Part shown: one piece after another, positions 46,820-59,518 of the stretch | How positions within the stretch are numbered: the first letter of the stretch is position 1 | Layout of the letters: each line of letters starts with the position of its first letter | Source of the DNA: Epiperipatus broadwayi | Taxonomy: Eukaryota > Onychophora > Udeonychophora > Euonychophora > Peripatidae | Length of the DNA: 64,000 nt | Assembly: GCA_028023455.1 (NCBI GenBank) | Contig: JAQFVV010006246.1 | Coordinates: 733,501 to 797,500 of the forward strand | Direction of reading: 5' to 3' | The notes under the pieces: model-generated | What the model saw: only the letters and a program-made list of their open reading frames with translations | What the model was told of the DNA's origin: nothing | The model's database searches: none | Program-made: the position numbers and the translations under genes

Positions 46820-47600
46820 CCATATATTCTCATTTGGTGTCTTTTCTGAGTAACTAAGATAGAAAGATGATGTCATAGGCAAAATAGCAATGGTAAAAGT
46901 TGCGGACACCAAAGAAGGATCTCAACTGCATTTTTTCCATATGTCATAGCATCATCTGGGAGGCAAACCCACAACCATCTGCAACCAACTACTTGCTTGC
47001 GAGGTGGCTGCAATGATGTCTCGGCTAACAACACTTGACATCTCAACTGCATTTTTATTTTCTCATTAAGGAAAGTTCCAGATCACTCTTATTTTATCAG
47101 GGTTAGATTTTATTCCTTCTACTCTCTGTAGATGTCATAAGAATGTAATTTCTTGCACAACAACCATGCTCTTGGCCAAGTTAATTTTATATTTTTCTCC
47201 TGACATTCCTTTAGAAAGGTACTCAAATATTGATGTTCTGTGAAATTGCTTGAGGCAATAACTATATCATTGACATATGTTGTGATGACATTTTTAACCT
47301 TTTCTGACAAGACTCTATCCAGACATTGAATCAAGTCTGCACTGCTATCACATATGAATGACTCTCATGTCTAAATATGGTATACTTTTGAACCTCTGGG
47401 TGAAAGTAGATTTGCCAAAAACTAGCAGTGAAATTAAAAGTACTGAAAATAGTTTTACCTCTAAATCTGAAAAGTAGTTTTACCTCTAAATCTGAAAAGT
47501 CATTTCTGTAGTAGGGGGAACATTCCTCTCTGGGACAGTTAACTGATTTAAAAGTCTTGAATCTAGGCATGCCCTGATGGTGCTATTCTTCTTTTGGACA
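46820..47600 (-). pseudogene. Gypsy-type reverse transcriptase remnant
   Basis: The minus-strand frame at 47331-47570 reads PRFKTFKSVNCPREECS and then FSTFNFTASFWQIYFHPE, the motif A region with the catalytic Asp replaced by Asn (FNFTASFWQI for the usual F-D-L-x-x-x-Y/F-x-Q-I). The frame at 47119-47334 reads LDRVLSEKVKNVITTYVNDI, the motif C box, where YVND stands for YVDD. Connection residues FFGVRNFYHCYF and LLRKDTK follow at ~46830-46920 after a SINE-like insertion. Ribonuclease H should lie at 46300-46820 but no clear motif survives there. Confidence 0.8.
46936..47039 (-). mobile_element. 104-bp SINE-like insertion in the reverse-transcriptase gene
   Basis: ATCTCAACTGCATTTTT occurs at 46919-46935 and again at 47040-47056, a 17-base target duplication. 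The 104 bases between are GC-richer than the host element. They carry, on the minus strand, an A-box-like TAGCCGAGAC (47018-47027) and a B-box-like GGGTTTGCCTCCC (46958-46970) at tRNA-like spacing. It is best read as a short tRNA-derived SINE copied by a LINE. Confidence 0.75.
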
Positions 47601-48088
47601 ATAACCAAATGTTTATTGTATGCAGATGGACATTTTTAATGACATTTCATGCTATCATTTTTTTAATTTGAGGACTGATCCCAGGTCTGTATTGTTAAGG
47701 AATGGGATACATTTGGCACTGATATGGTACTGAATTCATTAAATCTGATGCACATGCCCCTTAATAATGCTGACTTTCTGGAAAACATTTCAATGAACTG
47801 GCAAAGAAGCCAAAATTATTTCCCTTCTAAATCATTCTCTGTGCACTTTTTTCTCTTTAACTTAAATGTTAAATCTTGCTGGGTGGAGGACTCTTGAATT
47901 GTGGCAATACTTGCTTGGTAAAATGGTATCTTATATGTTTGTTGTGAAAATTGATCATGCTCCTATGCCCATTTAAAAAATCTGAATCTAATATAACTTC
48001 ATATATAAGATTCTGCATGACCAAGGAGGCATGGGTATAGGAGCAAGATCCTATCTGCAAGTTAAACCATACCTATTGTGTAAATAGC

Positions 48089-48290
48089 TTGGCCTTTTTG
48101 CCATTAGATAATATAATAACAGTTTGTTTCACTAGGAATTTGAAAGTTTCTTTATCTTTTCTCAGTATTTTATTATACAGTATCTCCAAAATTATTGATA
48201 CCTGGCTCCCTGTATCCACCAATGCCTTGGTCTCTATTCCTAGAAAGACTAGTTTGATTTCTGGACAGCCACCTAAAATATAACATGCGG
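48089..48290 (-). pseudogene. Gypsy-type aspartic protease remnant
   Basis: On the minus strand the frame reads GCPEIKLVFLGIETKALVDT then GSQVSII. The A-L-V-D-T-G-S box is the retroviral-type aspartic protease active site and is intact. It sits between the gag region and the reverse transcriptase, as expected for Gypsy order. The second hydrophobic-hydrophobic-G (flap/helix) part, expected toward lower coordinates, is not clear. A continuation at 47869-48060 reads LIYEVILDSDFLNGHRSMIN, which fits the protease C-terminal segment (I-L-G-x-D-F-L type). Confidence 0.8.
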
Positions 48291-48453
48291 TAGGGGCTCA
48301 GTCTCCAGATCATCTCCTAGGTCCCAATCTAAATTTAAAAAGTATTTTCCTTGTTCCCCACATTAGCAATGGACTCCCACAGCAGGGAATGTTCCATCAA
48401 GGCCCATCTTAGTTTGTTGGACCAGCTTTTGGCACAGTCCCTATGGATTTTTG

Positions 48454-50240
48454 CTACACTCTGCATGTAACATTATTATTAATTCCAGAACAACTTGCTA
48501 CTGGACTCCTGTTTCTATTTATTATGGATCCACTCCTTTGGGTTTGATTATTGGAGTTATTTTCAGACCTTCTTATATTTGGTTTGCTAGATTTCCTGGG
48601 CCAGTTTTGGCTTAACTGATTACTCCCATCCCTTATACTGGAGACCTTATAATTATAGCTCTCCTTCCTCCTGGCATAATCTTCAGCCATACATTTGGTA
48701 GCTCCCAGTGCATCCAACATGTCTGCCACCTTTTCTATGGAATATACATCAGCAGTTATAAAAGACCTGTTCTACCTGTTTAGGGAAATTTCTCCAATAT
48801 ATTTTATTATTTGTGTCTCAGATAAAGGACATGCCATTAGTATTTTGAAAGCAGCAGCCTAACTGTAAAAAATTGAGTATAGATTTCTTCCCTAGGAGTA
48901 TATTTTCACTGGCCAATCTTGTATTTCAAACTATCCTGCTTCTTTTCACTCCAGAATGTCTGAAGTAATATACTCTTAAAGTACCCATATGTTTCAAGTA
49001 TATAAAAGAGTGCATGCCACCAACTTTTCTCTGAGGTGTGTTAAGTGTTTACTAGCAACTTCCAATTTTTCTCAGTCACTTAATCAACTTTTATCAAGAC
49101 CATTTAAATACCCTGTGGGATTTTCCCAATATTTATCCCTAAAAATCTTTACCTGGATGTACTTAGCTATATGGATACTTTTTCTCTCATTCATCAAGCT
49201 CTCTTCCTCTGTTTTTGTTGGGACCTTTTTTTAATAATTGCACATTCTCTATTCCTATAGGATTATTTTCATAAATCTCTGGCTTTATGCTTTGTGATGG
49301 TCTACATTACTGATTACTAGATATTTTCTTTACTTGTGTTTCTTTTATTTTGATCATTTTATCCTCCATCATTATCAACAATTTATGGTTCATGTATTTC
49401 TTTTGACAATGCAGGTATTATCTCACCTCTTCTACCACAAATCTTTCTTTGATTTTCTATCTTTTCATCAAAGTCTATCTGCCATTTCTGGTTATTTACT
49501 TCCAGTTCTAGTAAGTTTTGTTTTATACCTTGTATTTTTTCCTTGGTTGTCTTTGCCACTTGATTGCCTATACTCTGTACTTCCTTTTTTACTTTCTTCA
49601 ATTTATGATCTGACTTGCTTTGCTTTTTGCCCAGGTCTTTATATTCTACTTTTAACTGTTTTTGGACTGCAGCTACCTCTAACTACAAGATACTGATTTC
49701 ACTGCTAACACCCTTTTTAAAGCTATTCTGAGCCAGTTCTTGGCTTTCACACTGCTTGACCATTTTCATATAATCCTTTTGTACCATTCCTAGCTTTTCG
49801 TCTACAGTATGAAAATTTTTATTCCATCTCTCTTTTCTATTGTTAATTTATCTGCTTGTTCCTTATATCTGAAATAACATTTTTCACTGAACTCTTGCCT
49901 TTTTATTCTCTATTTTATTGTTATAAGACTTGAATTGATTTTGCATATCCTTCTTAAGTTCTTCTATCTGTCTACCCATCTTACCATCTATTTCTTTATT
50001 CAAATCATCTATTTTACTATCTAACCTTTGAGACTGGTGATTTATTTTACTATCTAATCTTTTGAGATTGCTGATCTATTTTCTGATTCATTTCCTGTTT
50101 AATTTCTCTAAATTGTGCCATCATAGCTTGCAACAACTCTTAATGACCTTCCTTTTCCTCTGCCTTTATCACTTTAGTGGCTACCTTTTAATCTTGATTT
50201 ACATTAACTACCTTTCTACTCTTACTTATAAATAAAAAAA
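48454..50240 (-). pseudogene. Gag remnant of minus-strand Gypsy-type element
   Basis: The start is near 50235 (KSRKVVNVNQD, like the TRSGK start of the plus-strand element), then LLQAMMAQFREIKQEMNQKI-D, a coiled coil with hendecad/heptad spacing. A long Lys/Gln-rich coiled-coil stretch is broken by stops (49383-49601 reads KEVQSIGNQVAKTTKEKIQ). A basic Asn/Arg/Ser-rich tail at 48454-48729 is rich in nucleic-acid-binding residues and ends next to a Cys-rich stretch that may be a broken zinc knuckle. Coiled-coil-rich gag proteins of this kind occur in many invertebrate Gypsy elements. Confidence 0.65.
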
Positions 50241-50244
50241 TATT

Positions 50245-53200
50245 TGTATTGTTTATTTACTGCTTTATTGCTTCTTTTTTTGTTCTGTCATCTGATCTCT
50301 AACTCACCTAGAGTTAACACCTTCATCTATCCACCCATACATCCCCAATGATTTTACAACCACTAGTTCTTAGCTGTTATTCTGCTATCTGTCTATATTT
50401 ATGCCAAATTTTCTGTTCACATCTTTTTTTTTCATTATCTAATTTCATTATCTACTAACCATCTCTTTTTTTTCATTATCTAATTTCATTATCTACTAAC
50501 CATCTCTATCTCAAGTGCTCATCCAACAGAATGATTAGCAGCTCACAATCATGAGATAAATAAAAAAATTCAGTCACAACACTTAAAGAATACAATGCAC
50601 CATGAACATCCATCCCAATTTCAATCACTTTAAACTACCATAACCCTTGATAGTATATTGCAAACTCTGTTGCAATGCCTTGTTTACTTTTAAGCCTTAG
50701 GGACTGTAATTTATAAAATAATATCTTGTTCTCTTACTTGGAGTCTTAGAGGCAAATATTATATATATATCAGAAAACTATGTCTTGCTTACTTTCTTGG
50801 AGTCTTAGAGGTTAAAATCGTGGCAGGACTACTGTTAACTGCTTCATGATAAATAATGACAAATCATAAATTGGGTTGAAGCAGGGAATGAGATTAATCA
50901 GTCATGAGTGGCATGAATACATCACATCCTCAAGCCAATGACAAAACTCTCTGTCTATCTTTGAACTGCAATATATCTATCCTCAAAACTGCAATATAAC
51001 CAACCAAACTCTAACAATCAAATATCCAATCCAACCTCCAAAACTATAGATTTTCTATAATACAAACTCCCAAAATATGCGTGAATTATTTTATAGTTTA
51101 CGACTATCAATATTTCTATGCCTATCCCCAGAAGTGTTTCACAAATAACCAAAATATTTTTAAAAAATGCTATTGGCACTTTACACTGACCATAAGTTGT
51201 GATACATATACTATTTTAATATTAAAACCAATCTGTTTCATGACGGTATTTATTTATCAACATCAATAAAAATGAAATAATAGTAATCATCATCATATAA
51301 AAGTTTAAAATAAAACCTAAGGTCAAAATATTTTTTACAAAAAAAAAAATTACACATAATTTTTTTTTTAAACTATACATCCCTCATCACTATATAGACT
51401 ACTTCTCTCTTAGGTATATGTCATATCTCGTACTCTCAGTTGGGTCAACATTTTAAATAATGAGCATAAGTTTCTTAAGACTTAATGTACTCTTGGTGGT
51501 TACAAATGCAAGTGGTGGCTAAAAATGCATCATGCACAACATTGGGTAGCCATTTTCTAACTATGTAAATGTTGATATTGTCACTATAATCATGTGATAA
51601 ATAAAATATTAGTTATTACTCACAAAAATATATCATTTCCATAAAAAATATGAAAGAAATCACTGGTATAATTCTCTTAAGATGTAGAGTATGAATGACA
51701 TTGGGAGGTCATTGTTACCAACAAAACATACTAGCCATTGTAGCTATATAATTAAATATTAATTATAGCAACTGAATAAAAAAATGATAGTGAAATCAAT
51801 GAAGTAAATTACACATATCTCCAATAATACATTCTTTCAGCAAAGAAAATCTCTTTTTCTCTTTTTATTTATATAAACACATTCATAGTGTCACATACTG
51901 GCCCTTTTGTAACTACTTAAAAATATAAAAAAAAATAATATTAAATATTATCAAGTTGGAAAAAGAAATCAAACTCTTTTATTCAGTTTACATATGTACA
52001 TGTGTTTACCTGGGTGCCACTGGGCTGTTTAAACCTAGATAAAGTTACATTGTTCAGTGCCTCTGGTTCAAACCCACATGGTATATTCTTGACAACACAT
52101 GCACTTGGATGAATGGAAAATGACATCCTTATATTTTAGCCATCAATAAAACTATAAGATCCCAATGTTGTAAATTCTTGTTTAATACTTTTACAGGTGT
52201 TACCAGCTCAGCTCAAGTATATAGATTGACAGATGCATAGATGCTTTGGCTAAAAGCTCCAAAACAAACATATTGAGGACCATTCTTTATATATGGCCAT
52301 TAAACTCATTTATTTAATCTATTTATTAATAATACTATTGATGATGATGATGATAATGACTCCAGCTGTAGGTTTTGCAATTAACTCACAACAACTAATT
52401 TAGCTTGTTACAAATCGATAATTACCTACTTAAAACATTATTGTATTTAAACAGTGATTTAACCATTAATATTCCCCAGTGATGATAATGGTCATAAGCT
52501 AATCTCACTACATATGATTTAGCTTACAGTTATTTACTTGCAACACCATTATATTTAAATTATGACCCAATGCTTAACATTCATTAGTCATGATGAGTGA
52601 TCATAATTAAATACTAAAATTAAAAATAACACTATTAAGAATAATAATGCAAAAGCCAAATATTATATAATTATATTTATTAAGATGCTTTCATTTTAAT
52701 AAAACAAATTTCACATCTTCTAATTGACTTCAACTAGTATATGTGTTAAAGTAATATATTATTAAAACAAAATATCAAATATTGTATGTGTAACTAAATA
52801 AGAAGGTTAAATATATGTGTATGTTCCTACCCATTTAAAATAAGCTGGTTTAAAATGAAACACTAAAAAAAACCAAACAAACAAACAAACAAAATATTAC
52901 ATTGTGTTTTTATTCAATATTTCTCCCAGCTTTATTATATATGTTGAAATTGCCATACCAAAAGCCATTCCTGCAATATATGTGTCCACTCTCATAATGT
53001 GACTCTATACACTGTAATTTGCTCCCTTAAACAAAGAATAATAATCAATAAGATTTTAGTCTAACCTATTTTGACTTATCTTAATTGACCTATGTCTGTA
53101 TAGGTAGTTACCCCCCCCCATACTCATGATGTGTTAGCATATATATATTATGTTAAAATGTTTCCTTCATATTATTCTTTTATAAATAAATCACATATAT

Positions 53201-53853
53201 AAAAATATTATTTAAATGTTGAACAAAGCAACAGTCATATCAAATTTAAATATGCAAATAAATAAAAGAAAAACATCATAAAAGATATATTAATGGGTTG
53301 CTCAAGTAGCATTATTTAATTTACTAAATGGCAATAATAAAAGGACATATTAAATTACAACAAAAGAAAATATTCAAAGATAATAAATCATTAAGTCTAA
53401 CAACAATAAAATGTATTTGCAATGTTGTTATGCATAATGATAATTATTAAAATATAATAAATAAATAACTTTTAATGTTTATGAATTTATAAAAATTATG
53501 TTTGACCTATAGAAAGAGTTTCAAATGATCACTTTTAATAAGTAAATAAAAATGATTATTAAAATTTCAAAGTTACTGATTCATTTTTCAATTCTTACTA
53601 ATGTCCAAGTTAAGAGAAATGACTGCTCTCTTGTTCATTGCTTCAGGATAAATTCTGGTATTTCTGTTCCTTGTTTTTTTATCATTTCATAGTTATTTCT
53701 GGCACTTTTGCTAAACATAACAGAAAATGTTTAAGAAAAAACTGAGTTGTAGATTAGTTGAGGCTTGAGGTGTGGATTATACACATCTTCTTTCTTTTCT
53801 TTATTCTTCTCTCTCTCTTTAAAGATGATGATCCCTAAACAGACCAAGGGAAG
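50245..53853. other. Region between gag and 5' LTR of the minus-strand element; unassigned
   Basis: Longer (3.6 kb) than a usual leader, so an inserted sequence is likely, but none was recognised. A duplicated CTTGGAGTCTTAGAGG lies at 50737 and 50797. GGTTCAAACCCAC at ~52066 resembles a B-box without a partner A-box. (GATGAT)n lies near 52335, with A/T-rich DNA elsewhere. Confidence 0.5.
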
Positions 53854-54895
53854 GAAAAGAAGTCTCTGAGACAGCATGTGGTTTTGGCTTGGTAGACTTG
53901 AAACACAACCACTCTTTGAATATTAAAGAAATATATATATATTATGAGTGTATAGACAAACTCTTTAACTCATGATAGTGGAGAATTCCTAAAGACAAAA
54001 TGTTGCAAGTTAACACTGCATCCTGATTTTCTTACAGCTAACAAAATATATAAACACCATTTTCTTTCAAAGTAGCAATTTGTGCACACTCCTTATAACA
54101 CCATTTTACTTTTCAGCTTCTTTTTAGGGACTAAATCTATCCTTCCCTCCAAAATAACTTAATTACAGTAGGGTTCATATATCAGCACAGCTTCTATACT
54201 ATATAAAGCAATATTTTAACATTTTGGTTCCACTTCTTTCCTCAAATGCAGGGAAAGCAAAAAGAGAGAAAAAATAACACAACAATTGATTGCTTCTACT
54301 GACTGACCCCCTCTCTTTCTCACACAGCTTTTAATTCTCAGTTTTCTGTACCCCCTAGCTTTGCCAGGTCAATGTTTTTCCATAAGTCATCCCAAAGATT
54401 ATACCAAACAAAAACTACTGTCATTTTAGAAAAAGAACATAATCCAAACTTATGACACTTAATGGTCAAGTAACAAAAAGAAATTTAATCCATCTATCTA
54501 TTTGTCAAAACAACTTTTCTTTTTGACAATTTAAAATTTAGACAACAAAAGAAAAAAGAAAAAAATGAAAATTTATGTCTAATTTTAAAAAATATCCCTG
54601 TCTTTACACATTCACACTCACTATAAAAAATATGTTTTGCAGAATATTAATCTGTTGACCTATAGATATGACCCCTTAAACCACTTAGTTTAGCCTGTTT
54701 TGTTTTTAAAAAAAATAAGCTATATAATGAAATGGCTATATTTAATATAAGAGTTTAATGCAACTAATTATCTCTTATAATATTTATTTTTCTCAGTACT
54801 ACTTACCAATAAATGTTTATAATATGCATACACACAAAGATAAGTTTTTTTGATTTAATAATACATAAGTGTGGGAATGAGATTTTGTTTCTACA
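53854..54895 (-). repeat. 5' LTR of minus-strand Gypsy-type element
   Basis: Direct copy of 43973-44964. On the minus strand it begins TGTAGAAAC at 54895. Its inner end near 53854 is followed by TTGGTCTGTTTAGGG, a possible but unproven primer-binding site. Its outer end lies 10 bases from the start of the plus-strand element's 5' LTR. Confidence 0.85.
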
Positions 54896-54905
54896 ATATA
54901 TGTGT

Positions 54906-56526
54906 TGTAAAGGATAGCTTACAATGCACACATTCCTAAAAAAATCAAGCATATTTATTGAACCCAATCCATTTGGAATTTATAGTAATAGTGGGAAGAT
55001 TATTATTTGTTATTATTATTACCTATATACATATAATACACAATAAATTATTATATTTATAAAATAAAATGTGATCAGTATTTTACAAAGTACTATTGTA
55101 TATATTGTACCAACATTGATATAGGCACATATAATTTTATCTAAAAAAAATTATTAAATAATAAATAAGTTATAAAAATCTAAAAGGTTTCTTTAAGTAA
55201 ACAAAATCAGTTTGTTTTCAAAAAGATAAGAATCAAATAGTTTCTATTGTTAGTTTCTGAAATAAGAGCTGCAGTTAATTAATCAGAAGGGAAGAGGGAT
55301 GTTTTGTTAGAGAAATTAAACTAAAGGTTTATAAAAGGAAATAAAGAGTTTTTTATTAGTATTCATAAAAATATAATTTAAAAAGTTAAAAAATACAAAT
55401 CTCTTTTCATTTAAGTTTAATTAAAGAAAAAGTAATCTTTAAACTAGTAATATACATGTGTATATATGTGCGATTGTCAACAATAGAATAAATGTTATAA
55501 ATAAATGAAAGATAAAGAAGATTATCATTAAAAACACGGCGATGGCTATTAATTAACTATTAATATAAAACAACATTTTGCATGGCTATTACTAATTAAG
55601 CAATCTTCCAAAACATGTTTATCAAATGATTATCACTGGAATTTCGACAACAGATCTTTTCTGGAGATATTACAAGGACAACACATCGCAGGTATAAATA
55701 GACTTTTTTTTATCGGACAGTAGTTCAGTTCACAAATTAATTGAGTGAGTGCAGTTCACAAATTAAGTTGAGTTCAGAAATTAATTGAATCAGTTAAGAA
55801 ACAAAGTGCATTGCTGAGAAGATTTTGGGAATTCACGCCTCTCTACAGCCTAAAAGTCTGATGAAAACAGCAAGATCTGCCTGTGAAATAATGTCAGTGT
55901 AACAACTTAGAAATCTCCATCAATATCTAATTGTCTCTGATAATAATAGTCACGAAGAATAATGAAACTCATCAAGGAAAAGTCCCAGCTGGCTGGAAGC
56001 ATTCATAATGGAAATATTCTCACCAAAAGCAACCACCAAAGAGAACAAAATTCTACATCTACATTCAAAAGCCTAGGTAAAAACATTTGCTTATTTTGAT
56101 TATACGGTAATAGCCATTGCATTGCATTAATTCGTGTGAATCTATGAACTCTCTTAAGCATGCATAAAATGAACTATTGATGTGTGTGTTTGTGAATGTG
56201 AGATAATTTATCGATGTTAAATGTAATTTGTGCTGTATTATAGTGTGTTAATTTAAAATATATGTGTGTTATAAAATATTTAATGTTGATTAATGTTAGT
56301 TAATAAATTATCTTTAAAATTAAACTTTATTTGTCGGTCAATTCTTTTACCAAATTCTTTTATCAATTCTTTTTTATAAATTCCTTTTACAATTCTTTTA
56401 TCAAGTCTTAACCACTAATTATGTATAATATGTTAGTGATTACAAATAGCTAAGCTAGTTGTGGATTTAGGTGTTGAGTTAGTGGCCACTGTTCAAAGTG
56501 CATTGTCTATTCTTTTAGAATAAACA
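54906..56526 (+). repeat. 5' LTR of plus-strand Gypsy-type element
   Basis: Starts TGTAAAGGATAGC. The first ~200 bases are repeated at 60091-60293. Inside lie TATAAATA (55693-55700) and, ~30 bases on, AGTTCAGTTC, a TATA-plus-initiator promoter, with AATAAA signals toward the end. The proposed end ...AATAAACA is two bases before TGGTGCCCATG, a plausible primer-binding site. The end is inferred, because the 3' LTR copy is cut short and cannot confirm it. Confidence 0.6.
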
Positions 56527-56528
56527 GC

Positions 56529-56540
56529 TGGTGCCCATGT
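56529..56540 (+). promoter_or_regulatory. Possible primer-binding site
   Basis: TGGTGCCCATGT follows the proposed LTR end. Primer-binding sites of LTR elements commonly start TGG (complement of the tRNA CCA end). The matching tRNA was not identified. Confidence 0.35.
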
Positions 56541-57193
56541 TTATACACAAACAAAAAAGTGCTTTGGACGTGATGTTGAACTCAACAGCCAAGAAGAAGC
56601 TATGTCCTGGAAATGTAACGCTAGTTATATACTTTATAGCTATTGTTTGGGCATACATACTCTCCGAGTAAATGTATTCAAATGTATTTACCAATAGTTA
56701 TTTCTGGTATCCAGTATGTTAGGTATGAATATACTCTAATTGGACTGGCATTTAAATTTTTAAAAAAAAAATATTAAAGCATATTTTATTTGATATGTTT
56801 CTATCAACATAAACCCATATGAACTTAATGCACATGGAAAACAACTAGCACCTTCATTAAAAATAATAGTAATAGGGATAATAAATAGATCACATAAACT
56901 TGAATCAATTTTCAATAAGAGATCTAAAGTATTGAGTGTAAATTGGAAATATAGAGAATTGGACAATAAACAGAGACCGATGATAAATAGTTAAGTGATT
57001 AATAAATGATAATTGAATAATAGAGTTAGGCGTGTAAAAGGACATAGGCTAAAAAGTAGATCTATTAAAAACTAGAAAAAAAGGTAAAGATAAATGCAAT
57101 GGTTGGAAGTGGAATGATGCACTGTGGCATGTGATTATTTATAGTTTCATAAATAACTATTTTATAAATAATTTGCAAATAAATAAATATTTA

Positions 57194-58960
57194 ATGATAA
57201 CCCGAAGTGGTAAACAATTAAGTAATATGGAATCAAAAAATTTGGAGATAGGGAAAGATAGTAGTGACAATGAGATGGTAGATGATACTACCAGTAATAG
57301 GGTAGAATCTGTGATGATTCAGATACCTGGGGGGTCTATTCTGGAAGTTGAACAATCCCCACAAATGCAGGAAGAAAGTCAAACAGTTTTTCAAATTCAG
57401 ATGATTTCTCCCAGTGAGATTGTTCAAGTGCCTGAAGTGGGAATAACTCAGGCTATGCAAGACCCTGCAACATTGGTACAACTAATCCAAGCAATCATGG
57501 AGATGAAGAGTGATATCAATAGTATGAAAGAGAATATGAAGAGTGATATGAATAGTAATAATAGCAATATGGAGAATATGAAAAGTGATATAGATAGTAA
57601 GATGGAGAATATGGCAACCAAGATGGAGAATATGGCAATCAAGGCTGATGAAATGAAAAGTGATATAAATAGCAATATGGAGAATATGAAAAGTGATTTA
57701 AATAGCAATATGGAGAATATAAAAAGTGATATAAATAGTAAGTTGGAAAATATGCAACCAAGGCTGATGTAAATAAAATAAAGGAAGAATTGAAGAAGGA
57801 TGTGAATGATATAAAAGAACAAATGGAAACAAAAGTTGATAATGTTGAAATTAAGCTGTCTGAAGATATGGGACAAATTTCCTTTAAATTAGGAAATATT
57901 CAGAAAGACAATATTGAATTGAAGCAAGGAATGTTGGAGATGAGGAATGAAATTGATGAAAAGAATAGAAAATGCCAACAGTGAATAGATGATTTTAAAT
58001 CCAGTGTCAACAATTGAATGCAAAATATGATGAGGTGTGCAGGAACCAAGAAAATTTTAAGGAAGAAGTGCATGAAAATCAACAGAGGCACCAAGATGAA
58101 GTTCAGATGGGAATACAAATTATCCATATGGAGTTGGAGCAAAATTTTACCAAACAAAATGTGGAGATAGAAACCTTAGGACAAAAAATAAAATGCTTAG
58201 ATAAAAACATTACCCAGAGATTTGGAATCACTGAATCCCAACTGAGTAAGGGTACATTAGTTGTTGAAACACAACAAACCCAGACTAATTTAAGTACTCA
58301 ATATACTGAATTTAAATTGAGAGAAAAGCAATTGAATGATACTCTCAATAATGAAGTGATACAAAGATCACAAGGTTTCAAGATTGATCCTGAGTTAAAT
58401 GATGAAGCCATAGGAGTTGATGACACATCATACTCTGGAGATGCCATGATAGAGTATATGAAAGAATGTGCAATGATAAATGATTTGACACATATTTGAG
58501 ATCATTGAAGCACATTCGTGTTTACCATCGAAACAAGGATAAAATGTTTTCCAGACATGAAATTGTGAGCATATTAACAATAACAAGGATGGATTGTTAC
58601 AAGTTAAAACAGCTTTCTTAGGAGAAAACTGTCACATTACAAATGCCATTGTTGAAGGCATTAAAGAAATTGGTGAATTTGATCATCTTAGCTGTGCGTT
58701 ATAGAAATTAGAGTCTTTCCATAATCAACAAGATGATCAAAACATAGAAAATTATATGATGAGAATAGAGATGACCATGATGCAGTTCATCAAACAGAAA
58801 GGTTTTCAGTTCCATAAGTTATGTAACACTTATGAAGGACCCTTCACATTTATGAGGCATATAAATGACAGTACTTAAAAGAAAAAGTACATAATAAGGG
58901 AAGGACTTCAAATGATGCAACTTTGGACACATAAAATGGACTTTTCACAATGGATGAATG
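57194..58960 (+). pseudogene. Gag of plus-strand Gypsy-type element, broken
   Basis: The ATG at 57194 opens MITRSGKQLSNM, a start typical of invertebrate Gypsy gag, in preference to the upstream in-frame alternatives, which are AT-rich leader. The protein runs 193 codons to 57772. It contains an acidic N-terminal part and then, from residue ~100, repeated 11-residue units of the type MENMKSDINSN, a hendecad coiled coil. A frameshift at ~57765, a TGA at 57982 and a further shift lead into 58014-58499 (coiled coil, then GFKIDPELNDEAIGVDD). Shifted pieces to ~58960 (ESFHNQQDDQNIENYMMRIE) follow, which look like the capsid-like part. Confidence 0.75.
57500..57765 (+). repeat. 33-bp minisatellite coding hendecads
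   Basis: About eight imperfect 33-base (and some 24-base) units of the form ATGGAGAATATGAAAAGTGA plus TATAAATAGCAAT. Each encodes MENMKSDINSN. The reading frame is kept through the array, so the repeat expanded while under coding constraint. Confidence 0.85.
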
Positions 58961-59118
58961 CTCAAGAGATATATATATTTTTTTGAGAAAAAAATAAATA
59001 AATGAATGAATAACTCAAATGGTGTAAGTAGGTATATATATATATATAACTTATGATAGTATAAGAAAATGATCTGATAAGACAGATAGACCAGATAGTT
59101 AATTATATCAATTGGAGT

Positions 59119-59518
59119 GTGAATGAATCCACTGGATTCACACCCATTGAACTACATTTTAATCAATCAATTCCCATGTTGTTCACTAAATATCAACCTA
59201 TGACTAGATATAAACAAAGTAGTATGGAGGAAAATGTGCATAAAGCATATCTTCGATTGGTAAGTAAGGCCAATAAAAGGAACAAAAATAAGACTGGAAC
59301 TTTTCATACTTTTAAAGTAGGAGATCAAGTTTTAATAAAAAAAAACCTCATATTAGTAAGCAAATTGAAAATAAGTACAGTAAGTTTTACCATCTATATG
59401 AATGACCTTACACAATAGTTAAACAATCGAGTCCTAATGCATTTTGTTTGGATATGGAAGGACAAGTTAGGGGCACATATAATACCCGAATTATGAAACC
59501 ATACTATGGACAATCTTA
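59119..59518 (+). pseudogene. Gypsy-type integrase C-terminal remnant
   Basis: The frame from 59119 reads NESTGFTPIELHFNQSIPML, the block that follows the integrase core. It continues NKRNKNKTGTFHTFKVGDQV and LIKK, an SH3-like start. A shifted frame then reads YHLYE-stop-PYTIVKQ, the GPY/F module with its Gly codon changed to TGA, and PNAFCLDMEGQVRGTYN before a stop at 59518. Protease, reverse transcriptase, RNase H and the integrase core are all missing between 58960 and 59100, so the copy carries a large internal deletion. Confidence 0.8.

Noticed and set aside
49334-49696. 120-codon plus-strand open frame
   Set aside because: Antisense to the coiled-coil gag of the minus-strand Gypsy element.
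57448-57876. 142-codon minus-strand open frame
   Set aside because: Exact antisense shadow of the gag hendecad repeat.
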